A stretch of 25,098 nt of DNA from SYHX01 sp049317645 (GTDB lineage: Bacteria > Bacteroidota > Bacteroidia > UBA7662), in NCBI GenBank assembly GCA_049317645.1, contig JBMOHV010000024.1, forward strand, positions 1 to 25,098, in the 5' to 3' direction. Position numbers and translations under genes: made by a program. The notes under the pieces were generated by a model. It was not told the origin of the DNA. It worked only from the letters and a program-made list of their open reading frames with translations, and did no database searches. Below are positions 21,867-25,098 of the stretch, in pieces. Positions within the stretch are counted from its first letter, which is position 1. Each line of letters starts with the position of its first letter.

Positions 21867-22946
21867 GTGAAAAAAATCGATCGCTATTTGGGGCGAATGT
21901 ACCTGGTCAATTATGCAGGGGCTCTGGGCCTGTTTGTTTTGATTGCCATTGTATTTGACCTAACGGAGAAACTTGACGGGTTCTTGAAGCATTCATTGGG
22001 GGTGTCCCAGGTTTGGAAAGAATACTATGTCCACTTTATACCCTATTACGCGAATTTGCTGAGTCCCCTGTTCGTATTCATCGCTGTGATATTTACGGGA
22101 GCGCGTTTGGCCCAGCGCAATGAGATCATAACATTACTCAATGCAGGCTGGTCCTTTGGCCGAATTAGCAGGCCTTTCTTGGGGGCGGCCCTTCTCATTG
22201 GTGGACTCAACTACGTTTTAAGCAATTTTGTTTTACCCCCTTCCAACCGAGCCCGAATCCGTTTCGAAAGCCAATACCTCCGGGATCCGGGATACAGCCA
22301 TACCAGGCACCGGCACTTGCAGACAGCTCCCGGTCGCTTGGTCTATTTGGAATCGTATTCACACGGTGATAGCACGGGTTATCGATTGGCGATGGATCGC
22401 TTTGTTGGGGGACAGTTAATCAACCGTCTAAGCGCCGAACGCCTGGTTTGGAAAACATCTTGCCAGTGCTGGATGCTCACCCAGGTGACCCAGAAATCTT
22501 GGAAAAACCATCAAATGAAGGTAAGTCAATTCGACACCCTCTTCCGAAAAACAGGCTTCAGACCCGAAGACTTTGGCACATCGCTGGCCGCCGATGCTTT
22601 TCTGTTGGATCGCCATGAGTTATTGGCTACGATCCGGGAACTCGAACGCAAAGGCAGTGAACCGACCGAAGCTTTTTGGGTGGAACATTATTCAAGGCTT
22701 GCCATTCCCTTTTCGGCCCTGATTTTTACGATGATGGGACTCAGTCTATCCACCCCAAAAAAACGAGGAGGGATGGGACCGGCCTTGGGTTGGGGGCTGG
22801 GTCTTTGTTTTGCGTTTATTGTTATGCAACGATTTAGCCTCACTTTTGCGGTCAAAGGAAATTTATCGCCGTTGTTAGCGGCCTGGACACCCAACCTCCT
22901 CTTTGGGTTGGCGACGGCCTACCTCTATCACAAGGCTCCACGCTAA
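21867..22946 (+). CDS. LptF/LptG-family permease (YjgP/YjgQ)
   Basis: LptF and LptG are the membrane subunits of the LptB2FG ABC transporter that extracts lipopolysaccharide from the inner membrane. The 359-residue product begins KKIDRYLGRMYLVNY, typical of the family. Three N-terminal membrane segments (about 14-32, 54-76, 100-122), a periplasmic central domain and three C-terminal segments (about 276-295, 307-325, 333-352) follow the expected plan. SPLFVFIAVIFTGARLAQRNEI (66-87 region) holds the coupling-helix area. The start is GTG at 21867. I cannot tell LptF from LptG by sequence alone. Position after mtgA fits envelope building. Confidence 0.88.
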   Translation: MKKIDRYLGRMYLVNYAGALGLFVLIAIVFDLTEKLDGFLKHSLGVSQVWKEYYVHFIPYYANLLSPLFVFIAVIFTGARLAQRNEIITLLNAGWSFGRISRPFLGAALLIGGLNYVLSNFVLPPSNRARIRFESQYLRDPGYSHTRHRHLQTAPGRLVYLESYSHGDSTGYRLAMDRFVGGQLINRLSAERLVWKTSCQCWMLTQVTQKSWKNHQMKVSQFDTLFRKTGFRPEDFGTSLAADAFLLDRHELLATIRELERKGSEPTEAFWVEHYSRLAIPFSALIFTMMGLSLSTPKKRGGMGPALGWGLGLCFAFIVMQRFSLTFAVKGNLSPLLAAWTPNLLFGLATAYLYHKAPR

Positions 22947-22958
22947 ATACGAACCGTG

Positions 22959-23912
22959 ATGTCAAAAGGCTTCAGCCTTCCTGCCAAAGGCTCCCAAGTC
23001 CTGGCCCTGGCCGAAATGCACTTTATTGTTTTTATTTGGGGTTTCACAGCAATTCTGGGGAAGTTGATTCAGGTCGAGGCCCTCAACCTCGTTTGGAATC
23101 GAGTGGCCATCACCGGTCTGCTCCTGGGGGCTTGGGCGACCTACCGCCGGGTACCCTTACGCGTGCCCACCACCACCGTTCTACCCATGATGGCAACCGG
23201 GCTCATCATTGCCGCCCACTGGGTGACTTTTTACCATGCCATTCGAATCTCCAATGTTTCTTTGACCTTGGCCGGCTTGGCAACCTCCTCGTTTTGGGCC
23301 AGTATGCTCAAGGCTTTGTATGCGGGCAAGAAACCCGAATTACGCGAATGGCTTTTGTCGATAGTGGCTCTGGTGGCCATGCTTCTCTTGACCCGAGTTC
23401 AGCAATTTCCGGCCTTTGCCTGGTGGACTGCCTGCTTATCGGCCCTGTTGGCGGCTTGGTTTGCGATTATCAATGCCCGCTTTACGAGGGTTGAAGAACC
23501 CCTTCGGGTGGCCTTTTGGGAAATGTTCGGGGGCTGGCTGGGGGTTTCGGCTTGGATGCTTTTGGAAACTCAAATGGGTCCGTTGTTGCCCGGCCTGGAA
23601 GGGACGAACACAACCTCCCTATGGCCCTGGCAAATTCCAACCGTGAGCGATTGGTTTTGGTTGGGACTGCTGGCCTTGGTCTGCACCTGTTATCCCTTTG
23701 TGGCCAGCATCCGATTGATGCGTCGTATTGATCCCTTTAGTTTTGTGTTATCGGTTAACATGGAGCCGGTGTACGGGATTTTTCTGGGTTGGCTGCTGTT
23801 CCGCAACAGCGAACAAATGTCTCCTGCTTTTTATGGGGGCACGCTCCTCCTCATCGGCGCCGTTGGCGTCGACGCCTGGGCCCAACGTTACCGGGATCGC
23901 TTGGACCGTTGA
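22959..23912 (+). CDS. EamA-family (DMT) transporter
   Basis: The 317-residue product shows two EamA repeats of about five membrane segments each. The first begins at FIVFIWGFTAILGKLI (about 22-37) and the second around 157-170. The short conserved helix-start pattern near residue 260-285 (SFVLSVNMEPVYGIFLGWLL) is the classic EamA C-terminal signature, where the Met-Glu-Pro kink is seen. The family exports amino acids, metabolites or drugs; the substrate is not predictable here. ATG 22959 is chosen over GTG 22956, one codon upstream. The gap to the Lpt gene is 12 bp. The last 25 bp overlap the DUF58 gene on the other strand. Confidence 0.9.
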   Translation: MSKGFSLPAKGSQVLALAEMHFIVFIWGFTAILGKLIQVEALNLVWNRVAITGLLLGAWATYRRVPLRVPTTTVLPMMATGLIIAAHWVTFYHAIRISNVSLTLAGLATSSFWASMLKALYAGKKPELREWLLSIVALVAMLLLTRVQQFPAFAWWTACLSALLAAWFAIINARFTRVEEPLRVAFWEMFGGWLGVSAWMLLETQMGPLLPGLEGTNTTSLWPWQIPTVSDWFWLGLLALVCTCYPFVASIRLMRRIDPFSFVLSVNMEPVYGIFLGWLLFRNSEQMSPAFYGGTLLLIGAVGVDAWAQRYRDRLDR

Positions 23913-24823
23913 CGTAGGTACCCTTCTAGTACGTCGCCAAATCCGTTTTGGCAATCCGCCTCGACCAGATCAATTTTGAGTTGACCACAGCGCAAACGTA
24001 ATTCTGTTGTAAAGTCCTTGTAGGCCTGCACGTAGGCCTCCCGGTATTCGGAAGGATTCAACTTCATTTCCTGACCGGATTCGGGATCTACCAAACGGTA
24101 CGGGCCATGATTCCATTCAAAACGGGCCTCTGTTTTTTGATCCAAAACTTGAAATAACAAAACTTCGTGTCGGTTGTAGCGCAAATGCTGCAACGCCGAA
24201 ACCAAAGCGTCGGGTTGCAATCCAGGCTCAAAACAATCACTGAAGACCAAAAGGAGGCTCCTGGATGGCATGGTTTCGGCCAATTCATGGAGTGATTCGA
24301 CCAAGGCCGTTTTCTTTCCGTAATCCTCGGCTCTTGCGCTCAACGCTTTTTGGAGATGCAACATCACCGTGTGATGATGCGATTTGCCCAATCCAGGCCT
24401 GACCAAACGTCGTAATTGATAATCGCAAAGAAGTAACCCGTAGGCATCCCGCTGGCGACGAAAAACATGGGTCAAGGCAGCAGCCGTTCGAAGTGAAAAT
24501 TCCCATTTGCTGGTCCCTGTGGCCGGATAGAACATAGAGGCCGAGGCATCCACCAAAAGATGTGCCCTCAAGTTGGTTTCCTCTTCGTAACGTTTGGTAA
24601 AGAACTTATCCGTCCGGGCCAAAAGTTTCCAATCCAAGTGGCGGGTGGATTCCCCGGTGTTGAAAAGTCGATGTTCTGCAAATTCAACCGAAAACCCATG
24701 ATGGGGACTGGCGTGCAGACCGGTCAAAAAGCCCTCCACGGCCTGGGCCGCCTTAAAATCGAGAACCCCTGCCGATTCCAGATCAGCAGGGGTCCACGCA
24801 TCCTTTGATTCAAACGCCAACAC
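23888..24823 (-). CDS. DUF58 protein with vWA-like fold
   Basis: DUF58 proteins occur in Bacteroidota near MoxR ATPases and vWA proteins and are thought to act in envelope-linked assembly complexes. The 311-residue product has FAEHRLFNTGESTRHLDW (48-65) and YEEETN (79-84), the DUF58 signature. A metal-site-like DASAS (92-96) in LLVDASASM then begins the vWA-like part, followed by LLVFSDCFEPG (about 200-210). The start codon is GTG at 24821-24823, with an in-frame stop a few codons upstream; the next codon TTG is also possible, and no ATG is available. No MoxR gene is visible. It follows secDF after 20 bp and is tail-to-tail with the EamA gene. Confidence 0.87.
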   Translation of the reverse strand: MLAFESKDAWTPADLESAGVLDFKAAQAVEGFLTGLHASPHHGFSVEFAEHRLFNTGESTRHLDWKLLARTDKFFTKRYEEETNLRAHLLVDASASMFYPATGTSKWEFSLRTAAALTHVFRRQRDAYGLLLCDYQLRRLVRPGLGKSHHHTVMLHLQKALSARAEDYGKKTALVESLHELAETMPSRSLLLVFSDCFEPGLQPDALVSALQHLRYNRHEVLLFQVLDQKTEARFEWNHGPYRLVDPESGQEMKLNPSEYREAYVQAYKDFTTELRLRCGQLKIDLVEADCQNGFGDVLEGYLRQRSKRSR

Positions 24824-24843
24824 GGGTTCGTCCTACGCTTGAA

Positions 24844-25098
24844 TTATTTGGCTTTGGAACGACCCTCAACCCATTTCACCGTATCCAAAACCAAAGCGGA
24901 GGCCGTAAAAATGGATGAATAGGTACCCACTATCAGACCCAAGAGAATGGCAAAGGAGAAACTCTTGATGACATCCCCACCGAACAGGAACAAGACCACC
25001 ACCGTAATCACCGTCGTAAACGCCGTAATAAGGGTACGGCTCAGGGTGGTGTTAAGAGCTCCGTTCATGATTTTGAGGTCAGCGGTTAATTTCCGGTC
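24844..25098 (-). CDS. Protein translocase SecDF/SecF, C-terminal part (cut by window edge)
   Basis: The frame runs from the window edge (25098) to TAA at 24844, giving 84 residues without a stop. The sequence NGALNTTLSRTLITAFTTV followed by FLFGGDVIKSFSFAILLGLIVGTYSSIF is the conserved end of SecF. It carries the last two membrane helices and the GTYSSIF motif. The internal ATG at 25068 is not the real start, because the reading continues upstream as DRKLTADLKI. SecD and SecF are usually one fused chain in Bacteroidota, so this is likely the end of secDF, which uses the proton gradient to help protein export. DUF58 follows after 20 bp. Confidence 0.92.
   Translation of the reverse strand, partial: DRKLTADLKIMNGALNTTLSRTLITAFTTVITVVVLFLFGGDVIKSFSFAILLGLIVGTYSSIFTASALVLDTVKWVEGRSKAK

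Noticed and set aside
1..25098. tRNA, rRNA, insertion sequences, toxin-antitoxin or defence genes
   Set aside because: Both strands were read for cloverleaf-like, transposase-like or defence motifs and none was found; almost all bases are in recognisable genes.

Overview
The window reads as a compact stretch of a Bacteroidota chromosome. The evidence is a bacterial (group II type) geranylgeranylglyceryl-phosphate synthase, a L32/DUF177/FabH/EF-P/AccB/AccC cluster in the order usual for that phylum, a TonB-dependent receptor with an N-terminal carboxypeptidase-regulatory-like domain, the C-terminus of SecDF, weak or absent Shine-Dalgarno sequences, and perfect copies of the Bacteroidota -7 promoter box (TAnnTTTG) in front of several genes. 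Base composition looks moderate, around half G+C or a little above. I see no rRNA, tRNA, CRISPR array, insertion sequence or phage genes. No gap between genes exceeds 100 bases.

Layout. (1) 1-3281: a GGGP synthase gene on the minus strand, with a 27-bp tandem repeat over its 3' end. It diverges from a two-gene plus-strand unit, an unrecognised exported protein and a DUF6427-like membrane protein, and the two start codons overlap. (2) 3375-4067: purQ, tail-to-tail with the next block. (3) 4035-16792, minus strand: twelve genes in one direction with gaps of 43 bp or less and several overlaps. In transcription order they are a VIT/CCC1 metal transporter, leucyl aminopeptidase, pdxA, DUF177, rpmF, fabH, efp, accB, accC, a Nfu-type Fe-S scaffold, a fused methylmalonyl-CoA mutase (MutA-like plus MutB in one chain) and its G-protein chaperone meaB. 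(4) 16866-17246: a small HAD hydrolase divergent from the VIT gene. (5) 17230-21090, minus: exported glutathione peroxidase, CrtW-type carotenoid ketolase and TonB-dependent receptor, overlapping one another. (6) 21169-23912, plus: mtgA, an LptF/LptG-type permease and an EamA transporter. (7) 23888-25098, minus: the end of secDF followed by a DUF58 protein.

How the genes work together. FabH, AccB and AccC serve fatty-acid initiation; rpmF and efp serve translation. Mutase and MeaB handle methylmalonyl-CoA/succinyl-CoA interconversion and could share propionyl/malonyl carboxylation chemistry with AccB/AccC. The peroxidase and carotenoid ketolase fit envelope protection against oxidants. MtgA and the Lpt permease act in building the cell envelope.

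Most genes are recognisable housekeeping or accessory genes, and I do not see a clear new defence or mobile system. The most interesting signals are the mutase fusion, the -7 boxes placed so close to start codons that transcripts would be almost leaderless, the repeat that re-encodes the C-terminus and stop of the GGGP synthase, the peroxidase-ketolase-receptor operon, and convergent gene pairs that overlap by 17-33 bp.
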